This document shows positions 11,865 through 20,163 of a stretch of 20,163 nt of DNA, piece after piece (the first letter of the stretch is position 1; each line of letters starts with the position of its first letter). The stretch comes from a virus. The position numbers were made by a program, and so were the translations under genes. The DNA is taken from positions 1 to 20,163 of the IMG/VR virus record IMGVR_UViG_3300021962_000836. One strand, written 5' to 3'. Below the pieces are notes generated by a model. The model was given only the letters and a program-made list of their open reading frames with translations. It had not been told where the DNA came from and did not search any database.

Positions 11865-13865
11865 TTAATAGCCTCCCGATCCTTGGCGGGTAATCTGCAA
11901 TGCACTAGCCTCTACATGGTCAATATCATAGATTGCCGCATAACGCAAGCAATCCAATGGGTCTTTCCATGCTTCCTTCAAACCTTGCTCACCCGTGTAT
12001 TCTGATAATGCGCTAATGATGTTTCCACATTCCTCGCTCACGTAGAACTTAGGGCGGTTCAAGCTGTCCATCGGCTTGCTTGTATCCCAACTCATCTTGC
12101 TAATTAACGCTTGTAAGCCGTCCTCAATGTCCAAGCCAGGAGCAGGTATGCAAATAATGTCGTTCTCGGCTAAGTCCTCAATGATACTGCTGCTACCATC
12201 TTGTGCCTGATACTTTGCAGCTCCAAGTCGCGGGTCAATAATGCGGGTATAGATTTCTTCCTCATCCTCAAGGTCAGCAATTAGGTTCACGTAATCACGC
12301 ATCCCGTAGCCCATTCCCTTTGCTCCCTCTCCAGGCATCCACCTTCCGTTCTTCCATTCTGCCCAATCGCCAATGGTTGTGTCTGGCCATTCCCGATAAA
12401 CGTAATACGTTCCGCTGCCATCCACGGCAATCCACGCCATAAACCAGTTCTTGCTGCCTGCTGGGTCGATAATCTGATACCTCGTAATTCCCGTTTTGGG
12501 TATCATGTCTTGCGGTATGACGTTCACCTCTTTGTTGAACTTGGGGAACTTTGTCGCCTGAGACTTCACAGGAACACCGTATGCACGAATCAGTATCTTC
12601 TCGCGGCTTTCGTTTTTAAGGTCGCTGGCAAGGCGTTCGTAGCCTGAGAATGGGTTGTCCTTGGTATGGAAGTAATGGATCGAAGCGTTACGTTTATGAC
12701 TTATCTGGATGTGGGGCAGAATCTCCCCATTCAGTAACTCTGCTTCCTTGGTGGCTATGGTTTTTGCTTTGTCTAGGTAGTCCTTAATAACCTCCGTCCA
12801 GCCATCAATAGGCGTGAAGGTCACAAGCATCTTACTGTTTCGAGTAGCAAGCCTGAATCGCATCGTGTTAATCAGGTCATCTCCAAGCAGGTATTCGTCA
12901 AGCCACGCACCCACGTTGTGCCATTGTGCGCTCTTAGACCCAAGTTCAGCACCCTCGATAAAGGTAGGGTTGTTCTGATACTGAGAATAGGTTTTAAATA
13001 GAATCTGGCTTTTGTTCGGCAAGATCAAACTGTTGTCGGTAAAGCCGTTCTTCAGCGTATAACTAATGTAGGCGTTGCTACTGGTTTGTTTTACCCGATA
13101 CTCAGGTGGAAGCCAGTTATACACGGCACTTTGCTGCTGTCTGATGCTAACCTCGGCACTCTGAGCAAAGCACATGATGATACTGCCAGGATTTTCGATA
13201 GCAGCTTTTACCACGCTGTAAGAACCAAATGCAGTTTTGCCACTGTTGTGCGACAATACACCACCTATGAAATAACTATTGTAAATAGGAACATGAAAGT
13301 CCCATACCTCTTGTAACTCTTGTTCCCTTACATATTTAACAGTAATCAAAGAATCATCTGGTGAAGTTAAGCAAGCCCCTTCTATTGCGATTGTTCTAGC
13401 ATCAATCCAACCATGTGGTTTATTAAAGAACTTGTGATATTTTGTGCAGGTAATATAGCTATCATCAGAGAACCAAAATGACAACATCGGTTCTAAACCT
13501 TTTATAAAAGGCTTTTTAGCCAACGCTACAACTGGTTTTTGTGTGAAACTATCCCAAGCCCATACGTGGAAATCGCCCTGAATATCTTTTACTTTCCTAT
13601 GCTTACCTAAAAGCGGGTCAAATATCTCTTGGTGTCCAGCGAGACAGCGATTTCCACCAAGCACTAGAATTTCATTCACATTATCTAGCTGCTCCCACGC
13701 TTTAAACCAATGCTCTAGCTTAAAGCCGTATCTGAAAGGGTCTTTGTCAGCGTTACGTATAGCTTCCTCCCGTGCAGAGTAAAGCTCGACAAGCTCCTTT
13801 GCATCCATCTCGGCAATCTCGTCATCCGTAGGGATTCCAAGTATTTCGTGGGGTGTCCAGTTCAT
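11865..13865 (-). CDS. terL: Terminase large subunit precursor with an in-frame mini-intein
   Basis: The 666-residue precursor encodes the ATPase and nuclease that packages DNA into the prohead. The ATPase half has a split Walker A, GGNR (70-73) and SGKT (208-211), Walker B AWLDE (320-324) and a motif III-like VTFTP (348-352). The nuclease half has three acidic sites: IIDPAG (Asp467), RIIDPRLG (Asp544) and DPLDCLRY (Asp638). Residues 74-207 are a mini-intein; the spliced protein would have 532 residues, a normal terminase size. ATG 13865 is preceded by GAGG and overlaps the small terminase stop as ATGA. Without splicing the enzyme has no intact ATP-binding loop. Confidence 0.92.
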   Translation of the reverse strand: MNWTPHEILGIPTDDEIAEMDAKELVELYSAREEAIRNADKDPFRYGFKLEHWFKAWEQLDNVNEILVLGGNRCLAGHQEIFDPLLGKHRKVKDIQGDFHVWAWDSFTQKPVVALAKKPFIKGLEPMLSFWFSDDSYITCTKYHKFFNKPHGWIDARTIAIEGACLTSPDDSLITVKYVREQELQEVWDFHVPIYNSYFIGGVLSHNSGKTAFGSYSVVKAAIENPGSIIMCFAQSAEVSIRQQQSAVYNWLPPEYRVKQTSSNAYISYTLKNGFTDNSLILPNKSQILFKTYSQYQNNPTFIEGAELGSKSAQWHNVGAWLDEYLLGDDLINTMRFRLATRNSKMLVTFTPIDGWTEVIKDYLDKAKTIATKEAELLNGEILPHIQISHKRNASIHYFHTKDNPFSGYERLASDLKNESREKILIRAYGVPVKSQATKFPKFNKEVNVIPQDMIPKTGITRYQIIDPAGSKNWFMAWIAVDGSGTYYVYREWPDTTIGDWAEWKNGRWMPGEGAKGMGYGMRDYVNLIADLEDEEEIYTRIIDPRLGAAKYQAQDGSSSIIEDLAENDIICIPAPGLDIEDGLQALISKMSWDTSKPMDSLNRPKFYVSEECGNIISALSEYTGEQGLKEAWKDPLDCLRYAAIYDIDHVEASALQITRQGSGGY
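13245..13646 (-). other. Mini-intein inside the terminase Walker A loop
   Basis: These 134 codons read as an intein. The first residue is Cys74 in block A, CLAGHQEIFDP. A block B candidate is ITCTKYHKFF, with Thr141 and His144 spaced as TxxH. Block F is VWDFHVPIYNSYFIGG and block G is GGVLSHN, with penultimate His206, terminal Asn207 and +1 Ser208. There is no room for a homing endonuclease, as expected for a mini-intein. Removal joins GGNR to SGKT, restoring a standard Walker A. Base use is more AT-rich inside (64 GC of 180 in lines 13321-13500) than in the flanks (58 of 120 in lines 12841 and 13741), which fits later acquisition. Confidence 0.9.
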
Positions 13866-14410
13866 ACTACAACCTCAGCTTCGATAACCTTGTTAGCGCG
13901 TCTTTGCTTCGATGCCTCAATAAGAACCAAAGCATCCTCAATAGACAAGCCTTCTTTTTTGTTCGCCCCAGCATCTGATATTCCAGCAAGTGAGGATGAT
14001 TTATCCTGCATAATACCAATGGTCGTAGCCAGCTTCTCAGGGGAAACTAAGGCCAGTTGCTCAGGATCATCGTGTAATTGTTCAGCTTTCTTGAACAAAA
14101 GGTCAGTGTATTCCATAGCAGCCATCGCGTAACGGGTCGAGAACTGCTTGCGTTTCTGCTCTAGAGTGGAGTTATGATCCCACTCAAGCCGTCTGATTGT
14201 CTCGTTGGATAGGCTTGTAATACGGCGTATCTCGGTAATGTTCGCCCCTTGTGCCAGCAACCATAGGGCTTTAGCAGCTACATCTGGCTTTGTGTTCTCG
14301 GCACAATTCGCAGGCAAGTCTTTAGCTCGCTGCCTAATAGCGTCCATGAACTTAACCATTGAATCTTTGTTATCAATGGTAGAAAGGTCTGTGTCTTTTT
14401 CTTCTTCCAT
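13862..14410 (-). CDS. terS: Terminase small subunit
   Basis: The 182-residue protein would recognise the phage DNA packaging site and hand it to the large subunit. It contains a helix-turn-helix region (AAKALWLLAQGANITEIRRI, then SNETIRRLEWDHN) followed by long helices suited to ring formation (KRKQFSTRYAMAAMEYTDLLFKKAEQL) and a C-terminal region likely to contact the large subunit. It lies directly before the large terminase, whose ATG overlaps this stop. I chose ATG 14410. A TTG-initiated frame reaches 14446, 12 codons longer, but lacks any SD. Length and order fit phage small terminases. Confidence 0.8.
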   Translation of the reverse strand: MEEEKDTDLSTIDNKDSMVKFMDAIRQRAKDLPANCAENTKPDVAAKALWLLAQGANITEIRRITSLSNETIRRLEWDHNSTLEQKRKQFSTRYAMAAMEYTDLLFKKAEQLHDDPEQLALVSPEKLATTIGIMQDKSSSLAGISDAGANKKEGLSIEDALVLIEASKQRRANKVIEAEVVV

Positions 14411-14452
14411 AAAGCTGGAATGTATCGCTATTGCCGCACTTGGCAAGCTAAA

Positions 14453-17410
14453 TTAACGCTGCTGTGCTGCTTGCTTCTCTTGCTCTAGCTCTTTAGCCAT
14501 CTCTGCATACATTAAGCCTACATCCCTAGAGAATTGCGGGTCATCTTTGGCTTGCTCGATAATGGCTTGGATGCCAGGTCTTGTCATTGTGATACCACGC
14601 ATCATTTTATTCATGTTTTCAGCGTATTTAGCATCACCAATGTTTTTGGACATATAGCGAAGCATCGGGCGTAAGTTATTTGAACCGTAAGCCAATGCTA
14701 ATGTTTTATTGTTTAAATAACCAAATGGATTTGATACATACCACTTAGCCCCTTGTGGCGACCATAAGCTATGGAGTCCCATTGTTTCTGCTTCCATCTT
14801 AGTTAATGGTGAATTAGCCTCACCTAATTTAGATACAGCAATAAACTCATCCATTGTGTCGCGTCCAACAACTTTATCCATGTTCTTCAGCCATTGTGGG
14901 GCATTGCGTCCATCCTTCCTATCATAACCCAGAAGTTCTTTGTTAATCTTCTTCCAGCTAAGTGTTTTAAGACCAGCTTGACCTCCACTCAATAATTCTT
15001 CCTCTGCTCCACCAGCGAAATCTTTGCCGAGTTTAGAGAACATATCAGCACCTAGCTTCTTCTTGCCAGAAGGAGTTAGCATACTCATTATTGCATCAAG
15101 ATCATCTGGGGTGGCTTTGTATAGTGCAGTATGAGCTAATACGTCACCATCTATGTTATCAAATTGACCATTTTTAGCCAACTTAATAACTTCATTATCA
15201 AAGAACTTTTCTTGTTGTTTTTGAATGATAGCTTTCTTCTCTATCTGTTTCAGTAACTCCTTGCGCTCATTAAGTGGGATAAGTTCAAGTAATCTATTTG
15301 CTTCGTCAGCATCCATGTTTACCTTATCGACCTTAACTTTCTTCAGAACATCGTTTAACTCAGCGATTTGTGAGTTGATACGTTTAGCAACGATTGGATT
15401 CTCCCAAAGTGTTTCAACCATTTCAGGTGTATGCTTGGAGTTTATGCCGTTAAATACACCATCTGGGGCAATGCCAATTTGCTCTCTGTAAACATTCTTT
15501 AATTGCTCACGAAGCATATCTGCACCCGCATCATCGCCAGTAACTTTCAATGCACCTATAAGGTCTTTAGCCGCTTGTGTACTGGACAATGCAGTTTCAA
15601 CCATCACCTCTGGGGATTTAGTTTTTGCCCCAAATTTTTCAGCTAAAATAGCTCCAGGTGAACTTCTACGGAAAGCAAGGCTTGTCTCATCGAAAACCTT
15701 CATTGTATTAGCCCAATCTGCTGTAAGATTGTATTTAGCGAGTGTGTTTTCAAATATGTTACCCACTTCAGCAGCAACGCCAGAAGCCACTTGCTGTGAT
15801 GTTGTGGATGAATTAGTTTTACTTGTTGCACCAGAAATACCCTTTCTAATGTTATCAATATCCCGCATTGTGAGATTATCAGGGAATGATTTTTGGTATT
15901 CTTTTAGTAGTGACTCAACCTCTGGGCTTCTTAGCCCCCTGTTTATTGGGTCACTAAGTTTTCTCTGTATTTGCCCAAGAACTTCCGCTTTAGGAACTGA
16001 AACACTAGCTACATTAGGGCTGGAATAGAAAGCATCAAACGTAGCCTTGTTTATTTCGTCACCTTTAGCAGCAGCATCATCAACAAGTTTGGAGATAGTG
16101 TTACCTAACTCTACTTTATTGGTAGATACAGGTCTAAGATAGTCAACTCGCTGGCTAATGATTTTATCATTTGCCTTACGGATACTCTCATCTTTTCTTG
16201 CGATATGTCCTGCTAATTTTTCTGCTTTAGTTTTAACCCTAGTAAAGTCAACTGGTGGCAGGTCTTTCCCTTCTTTCAAGATAACATCTTGGATTTCTCC
16301 AAGTGTATTACGAACACCTTGCATTTTTGTGGATACATCCATGCCTTTGAACTTACCCGCAAGCCCCCTCTGGATAGCTATGCCAGCTTCGCCACTCATC
16401 TCTGCACCAACTGGAGTAATATTATCAATATCTTTCAGTTTAGAGTATCGTGGCGATTTCTTAAGTAGGGACTCAGCCTCCATTAAATCTTTTGCAACGA
16501 TATTCTCAATGGTCGAACCACTTCTCCTAGCTAATGGCTGGATTATTTTACCTGCACCATAACCAGTAAGAAATCCCAACGCTGCTTCTTTGCTACGATC
16601 AATCGCTATCTCTTTAGGCTTAACATCCATGAATAGGACAGCCCTAAGTGCAGCATCTTGAATCGACCCACCAACAGCATATCCAGCAGCTCCAGCCGCA
16701 GCAACGGCAGCAGGGGCAGCAGGCCCACCAGCAACACCAGCTGGGGCAAAAGCAATACCAGTCATGGTTGGTATTGTTTCACTAGCAACGAAAGCACCCA
16801 CATCCTTCATGTTTATCCCCTTTGGTAATGCAAGAATGTTTTTGCCTTCTTTGTTTTTAACTAGAAAGTTTTGTCTCCCGTCAATATTAAGTGTCTCAAG
16901 TAAATCGTAGCCCTTACCTGCTCGCTGAAAGTATTCTTTTCTAGAATCATCATTTCTCAATCCAGCTAAGATAGTTGTATCTAAGGCACTAACTCCCGTT
17001 TCTACATCAACATCCTCATAGCCAAGTTTAGATAGTTCTTTTTTTAGCTTCTCTGGATTTTGCTTATAGACCTTTTCATCAAATGAATTATCTGAAGAAC
17101 CGTAACTACCCATACCGCTTGGGTCAAAATCTGGAGTGTATTGTTTAACTGTTTTTACGTAATCCTTAATTGTTTCCCCAGAAGCCATTCCATCTAGCAC
17201 AGATTGTTTTTGTGCGACTGCTTCATTAAGATATTGCTGCTGCAATAATGCTTCTTGTTCCCTTAAACCACGCAAATAACCTTTTGCCTTATCAGCGTTT
17301 CCAACATCACCACTGCTTTGGTATTCTTTACCCTTAGTAAGTAGTTGGCGTTTCTTCTCGTTTATGGAGTTTAGCCGCTCCATAAATTGATCTTTTAGTT
17401 CGTTAGGCAT
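14453..17410 (-). CDS. Large probable internal virion (DNA ejection) protein, 985 residues
   Basis: This long protein is mostly helical, with a coiled N-terminal part, an Ala/Gly-rich hydrophobic stretch at about residues 215-250 (including PAAPAAVAAAGAAGYAVGGS) that could insert in a membrane, and long charged helices after it (for example LLELIPLNERKELLKQIEKK). I find no lytic transglycosylase or nuclease motif. Size, a hydrophobic patch in a soluble helical protein and its place among similar genes suggest a protein carried in the head and released with the DNA, as in T7 gp15/gp16 or P22 gp16/gp20; that is inference. ATG 17410 lies three bases after the previous stop codon, with no SD. Confidence 0.6.
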   Translation of the reverse strand: MPNELKDQFMERLNSINEKKRQLLTKGKEYQSSGDVGNADKAKGYLRGLREQEALLQQQYLNEAVAQKQSVLDGMASGETIKDYVKTVKQYTPDFDPSGMGSYGSSDNSFDEKVYKQNPEKLKKELSKLGYEDVDVETGVSALDTTILAGLRNDDSRKEYFQRAGKGYDLLETLNIDGRQNFLVKNKEGKNILALPKGINMKDVGAFVASETIPTMTGIAFAPAGVAGGPAAPAAVAAAGAAGYAVGGSIQDAALRAVLFMDVKPKEIAIDRSKEAALGFLTGYGAGKIIQPLARRSGSTIENIVAKDLMEAESLLKKSPRYSKLKDIDNITPVGAEMSGEAGIAIQRGLAGKFKGMDVSTKMQGVRNTLGEIQDVILKEGKDLPPVDFTRVKTKAEKLAGHIARKDESIRKANDKIISQRVDYLRPVSTNKVELGNTISKLVDDAAAKGDEINKATFDAFYSSPNVASVSVPKAEVLGQIQRKLSDPINRGLRSPEVESLLKEYQKSFPDNLTMRDIDNIRKGISGATSKTNSSTTSQQVASGVAAEVGNIFENTLAKYNLTADWANTMKVFDETSLAFRRSSPGAILAEKFGAKTKSPEVMVETALSSTQAAKDLIGALKVTGDDAGADMLREQLKNVYREQIGIAPDGVFNGINSKHTPEMVETLWENPIVAKRINSQIAELNDVLKKVKVDKVNMDADEANRLLELIPLNERKELLKQIEKKAIIQKQQEKFFDNEVIKLAKNGQFDNIDGDVLAHTALYKATPDDLDAIMSMLTPSGKKKLGADMFSKLGKDFAGGAEEELLSGGQAGLKTLSWKKINKELLGYDRKDGRNAPQWLKNMDKVVGRDTMDEFIAVSKLGEANSPLTKMEAETMGLHSLWSPQGAKWYVSNPFGYLNNKTLALAYGSNNLRPMLRYMSKNIGDAKYAENMNKMMRGITMTRPGIQAIIEQAKDDPQFSRDVGLMYAEMAKELEQEKQAAQQR

Positions 17411-17412
17411 GA

Positions 17413-19020
17413 TTATTGGTTTAAGAAATTATCAATATCTTCATCCAGTGGTGTTAACTTGAATAATTCTGTCTTAGTAGTTGATTCCTTCTCTCCAAAT
17501 TCAAGTTTAGTTTTTTCAACCTTGGCTTTAAGTGCAGGATTATCTTTAAGCATTTGTTGAACAGCAGTCCCTTCACCGTATGCTTTATCAAGAATATCAA
17601 GTGCTTTAATGTTTGCCTCAACTGGACGCATAGGATCACCTAATGCTCCAAGGTAGAAAGCTAGTTCTTTTTCGGAATCCAGCCCTTTAGCCCCCATTTC
17701 AGATGCTTGTCTAATTACGTTAATTACGTTAGGTGACATTCCGTTAATTACATCTCTGTAAACTTGATTTTCTGAACCCATCGCCCTGCCTAGATTTTGT
17801 CCAGATGGAGTATTAGCCATGTATTCCAGAATACCGCTTTCTCCGCCAGCGACAGCACCTTTACCTTTGTATAGTTTGGAATAAGCCCCAACCATTTCTC
17901 CAATATATGAAGAAAATAATTTTTTACTTTCATCTTGTAACTTTTGCTTTTCTTGAAGGTCTTTGGTTTCAGCACTTGCTTTGGCTAGATTCTGCATTTT
18001 AATTTGTGCATCTAAAGCCTTGTTTTGATATTCTACTTCTGGAGTGCTATTGGGTAACCTAGTAACCCCAACTTGCCCACCCTCTGCGGTAAATACATCA
18101 CCTTTAGGAACTGGAGCATTAGGAACTAAGCTTTGTGCTTGCTGAATTTGCTGTGCCGCTTGTTGTCTTGGTGGCAACACGCCTGGATTGCCGTCAACAT
18201 CAACACCTTGCGTGGCTTGGTCGAAATTACCGTAGTTAGGAGCAACACCACCGAGTTGTGGGGTGTTTGCAACCATCGCTTGAATTTCCTCATCGGTCAT
18301 TTCAGCAGCGTTTTTACCACTTGGGAAAGAACCCCCTTGTGTTTGCGGAAGTGCGTTTTGAATTTGACCACCTGCGCCTGGAATACGGATGCTGCCACCG
18401 CTAGATGGAGCTTGTTGAATTTGACCATCAGGGCCAACCATAACATTGCCAAACATAGGGACTTCATTAGCGGTGGCACTTTCAACCTCATACATACCAT
18501 TCCCAAGTGGTATGTATTTAACTTTTGCTCCACTAGAAATTTGTTGCTGAAGTTGATCGGCGGTCATTATGTTTCTTGCCGTTCCTTTTGATCTAAGGTC
18601 TAATTCTCTTTGTTTTAATCCAAGTTCGGATGCAAGTTGTCTTTCACGAAAATCAAAATCACGGGCATCTTGTTTAATTCCTAAGCCCATGACCCCAATT
18701 CTAAGAGAATCTTGAATACCTTCAGCAATAGCCAAACGATCACGCTGTGAAAGATCTGGGTTATTAAGTTCATTTAAGGCATTAGTAGCTATTCCAGAAA
18801 ACTCTGGGATAAGATTAGCAATAGATTTAGCGGTCTGCTGTGCTTTCTTAATTGTTTTTTCATCTTCCCCGTATTGCTTAATAACTCCACCAACCTGCTG
18901 CCCTAAGTTAGCCAAGGCATTTCCAGTTGTAGCCCCAGCACGTTCGTATGCGCTAAAGTCCACATTCATTAACTGTGGGTTAATGGTTTCTCCTAGTTGT
19001 CGTCCTGATCCGTATGCCAT
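17413..19020 (-). CDS. Probable internal virion protein, 535 residues
   Basis: The N-terminal 150 residues are helical and charged, starting MAYGSGRQLGETINPQLMNV and reading as repeated helices (EDEKTIKKAQQTAKSIANLI, RDFDFRERQLASELGLKQRE). The middle (about 200-310) is rich in Gln, Gly, Pro and Asn, a flexible linker, and the C-terminal half is helical again (QNKALDAQIKMQNLAKASAE, MLKDNPALKAKVEKTKLEFG). No enzymatic motif is seen. It lies between two other probable ejection proteins and runs straight into the 985-residue gene with two bases between. Function is inferred from neighbours and composition; a tail or head structural role cannot be excluded. Confidence 0.55.
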   Translation of the reverse strand: MAYGSGRQLGETINPQLMNVDFSAYERAGATTGNALANLGQQVGGVIKQYGEDEKTIKKAQQTAKSIANLIPEFSGIATNALNELNNPDLSQRDRLAIAEGIQDSLRIGVMGLGIKQDARDFDFRERQLASELGLKQRELDLRSKGTARNIMTADQLQQQISSGAKVKYIPLGNGMYEVESATANEVPMFGNVMVGPDGQIQQAPSSGGSIRIPGAGGQIQNALPQTQGGSFPSGKNAAEMTDEEIQAMVANTPQLGGVAPNYGNFDQATQGVDVDGNPGVLPPRQQAAQQIQQAQSLVPNAPVPKGDVFTAEGGQVGVTRLPNSTPEVEYQNKALDAQIKMQNLAKASAETKDLQEKQKLQDESKKLFSSYIGEMVGAYSKLYKGKGAVAGGESGILEYMANTPSGQNLGRAMGSENQVYRDVINGMSPNVINVIRQASEMGAKGLDSEKELAFYLGALGDPMRPVEANIKALDILDKAYGEGTAVQQMLKDNPALKAKVEKTKLEFGEKESTTKTELFKLTPLDEDIDNFLNQ

Positions 19021-19021
19021 A

Positions 19022-20110
19022 TTATTTTACTTTCGTGTAATCAACAGCTTTGAACCCACCAAGTGTTTTTACGGCCGAAGGTGTTTTCTTTTCAACATCC
19101 TGAGCCATTACACCCATTTGGGTTGTATCATCACCTTTGTATTTGTAAGTATAAACAGGCAAGCCTTCATTTGTTTTGCCAACTTTTTTAATATCTGTTT
19201 TAAGGCGTTTGTCTGAAAACATAAGTGGAATAGCAGCAGCCGCAGCAGAACCAAACATTCCCATAAGTCCAGATGTCCTAGACGCACTAGCAGCAGCATT
19301 TGCTGCGGCGGCTTGTTGTTGCATAGCACGTTGTTGCATACCGATATTAACACCTACATCTGGGTTAATCATTTGTGGAACTGCACTACCAATAGCACCA
19401 AGACCTAATTGAAGTTGGTTCTGACCTGCTTGATAAGAAAGTGGTGCATTGCCAAGGGCTTGCAAACCAGGTGCTGTGTAAAAGCTCTGAGCCATATTAA
19501 ACGCCCCTGTGCGAGCTGCGTCTGCTTCAGCGCGTTTGCGAGCAAGAACATTTTCCCTTCCCATAACCTCTGATGCAAAAGCTGCATTACCACCAAGTCG
19601 CCCAGATGCCTGTGCTGCTTCACGAGCAGTTTGCTGATACATCCGTTGTTCTTGAGGAGTAACTCCTTGTGCTGATGCCCTAGCTCTTTCTGCTTCTATT
19701 TGTGCGGCCTCAACTTGGGCTTGTGCTTCTGGCGAAAGTGCTTGTGCAAACTGACGGAAAGCAGGGGCTTGACCTGTCATCGAAGCAAGCTCGGCTGCTC
19801 TAGCCTCTGCAAGCCCTGCACCAGCCTCTTGTTGTGCTGTTCTACCAAGTGCATACAATCCTTGTTGACCTTGCGAACCTTGTAAAAATCCTTGAACATC
19901 AGCCAAATTTCGTCCAAGAAACTCTGGGCGATATTGTGTTTCCAATGAAAGAACATTAGGTAATGCCTTTCCATAGCCAGAAACATATTTTTGAATATCT
20001 CCTGCAATATCCATTCCAGGTGCTTTTGCAGATTTAGCCCCTCCATCTAATAATTTACTGCCTACTATTCCTAGTGGTGCGTATTTCTTTATGCTATCAA
20101 ATAATCCCAT
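19022..20110 (-). CDS. Internal virion-type protein with C-terminal S74 chaperone-like domain
   Basis: The 362-residue protein starts MGLFDSIKKYAPLGIVGSKL, then has a Gln/Ala/Arg-rich helical region of repeated short helices (AGLAEARAAELASM, AQVEAAQIEAERARA), and an Ala-rich stretch (QQAAAANAAASAS, then GLMGMFGSAAAAAIPLMF) before a C-terminal domain from about residue 298: FSDKRLKTDIKKVG, then TYKYKG and MGVMAQDVEKKTPSAV. This is the peptidase S74 intramolecular chaperone pattern, with Ser299-Asp300 where self-cleavage occurs in tail-spike members. It is about 65 residues, shorter than typical. The upstream part resembles DNA ejection proteins rather than a fibre. ATG 20110 has an A-rich leader without an SD. 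Confidence 0.65.
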   Translation of the reverse strand: MGLFDSIKKYAPLGIVGSKLLDGGAKSAKAPGMDIAGDIQKYVSGYGKALPNVLSLETQYRPEFLGRNLADVQGFLQGSQGQQGLYALGRTAQQEAGAGLAEARAAELASMTGQAPAFRQFAQALSPEAQAQVEAAQIEAERARASAQGVTPQEQRMYQQTAREAAQASGRLGGNAAFASEVMGRENVLARKRAEADAARTGAFNMAQSFYTAPGLQALGNAPLSYQAGQNQLQLGLGAIGSAVPQMINPDVGVNIGMQQRAMQQQAAAANAAASASRTSGLMGMFGSAAAAAIPLMFSDKRLKTDIKKVGKTNEGLPVYTYKYKGDDTTQMGVMAQDVEKKTPSAVKTLGGFKAVDYTKVK

Positions 20111-20163
20111 ATTTTTATTTTTAAAAGTTTTCTGTTAAGTATGGTTAATTGGATTCATTCATA
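20111..20163 (-). promoter_or_regulatory. AT-rich leader of the right-end gene
   Basis: These 53 bases lie upstream of ATG 20110 and are mostly A and T, with no SD and no clear promoter. Reading the minus strand, one frame has a stop at 20145-20147 and another at 20155-20157, so the previous gene may end here, but too little is visible to call it. Confidence 0.3.

Noticed and set aside
13245-13646. Homing endonuclease or group I intron as the terminase insert
   Set aside because: The insert is open in frame, too short for an endonuclease, has no LAGLIDADG or HNH motif, and its ends fit protein splicing.
1-20163. CRISPR array, tRNA genes, insertion sequence or integrase
   Set aside because: No regular repeat-spacer series, cloverleaf-like sequence, transposase or recombinase motif was seen on either strand by reading; no tRNA or CRISPR program was run.

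Overview
The window is part of the genome of a tailed double-stranded DNA phage. It most resembles a podovirus-like (short-tailed) phage with an SU10/DUF5309-type capsid protein. The evidence is a packaging and capsid block (small and large terminase, portal, scaffold, major capsid protein), ejection-type proteins, a lysis cassette and a DnaC-like helicase loader. No integrase, repressor, tRNA or insertion sequence is visible. Base composition is moderate to AT-leaning and the host cannot be named. Many structural genes start after A/T-rich leaders with no Shine-Dalgarno (SD) motif, while replication and lysis genes have good ones.

Layout: positions 1-1074 carry plus-strand replication genes: the end of an unknown gene, two overlapping small genes, and an AAA+ helicase loader. 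A 270-base convergent gap (1075-1344) with short repeats follows. Everything from 1345 to 20110 is on the minus strand. Read in the direction of transcription it runs: an internal virion protein with a C-terminal S74 chaperone-like domain (20110), two more probable internal virion proteins (19020, 17410), small terminase, large terminase, a small gene, portal, three small genes, a terminator, a promoter with 18-base-spaced repeats, scaffold, major capsid protein, a probable decoration protein, a hairpin, two small or structural genes, a candidate tail-associated protein, and a small protein. Next comes a very compact lysis cassette (two holin-like proteins, an overlapping spanin-like pair, a 33-residue membrane peptide, an amidase). 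The block ends with a zincin-like protein, a metallophosphoesterase and a small winged-helix-like protein. Three genes below 60 residues (3561-3722, 3148-3249, 9380-9520) were found by reading the sequence directly.

The most notable feature is a 134-residue mini-intein that splits the Walker A loop of the large terminase between GGNR and SGKT. Its ends fit a cis-splicing intein (Cys at the start, His-Asn at the end, Ser at +1), it has no endonuclease domain, and its DNA is visibly more AT-rich than the flanking terminase. The terminase cannot form its ATP-binding loop until the intein is removed, so packaging should depend on splicing.

How the parts work together: the terminase pair recognises and pumps DNA through the portal into a shell built by scaffold and capsid protein. 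The three large proteins at the right end probably enter the virion and assist DNA delivery. The adaptor and tail-associated proteins complete the particle. Holins, amidase and spanins release progeny. A terminator and candidate promoter between the portal block and the scaffold block suggest the abundant shell proteins have their own transcript.
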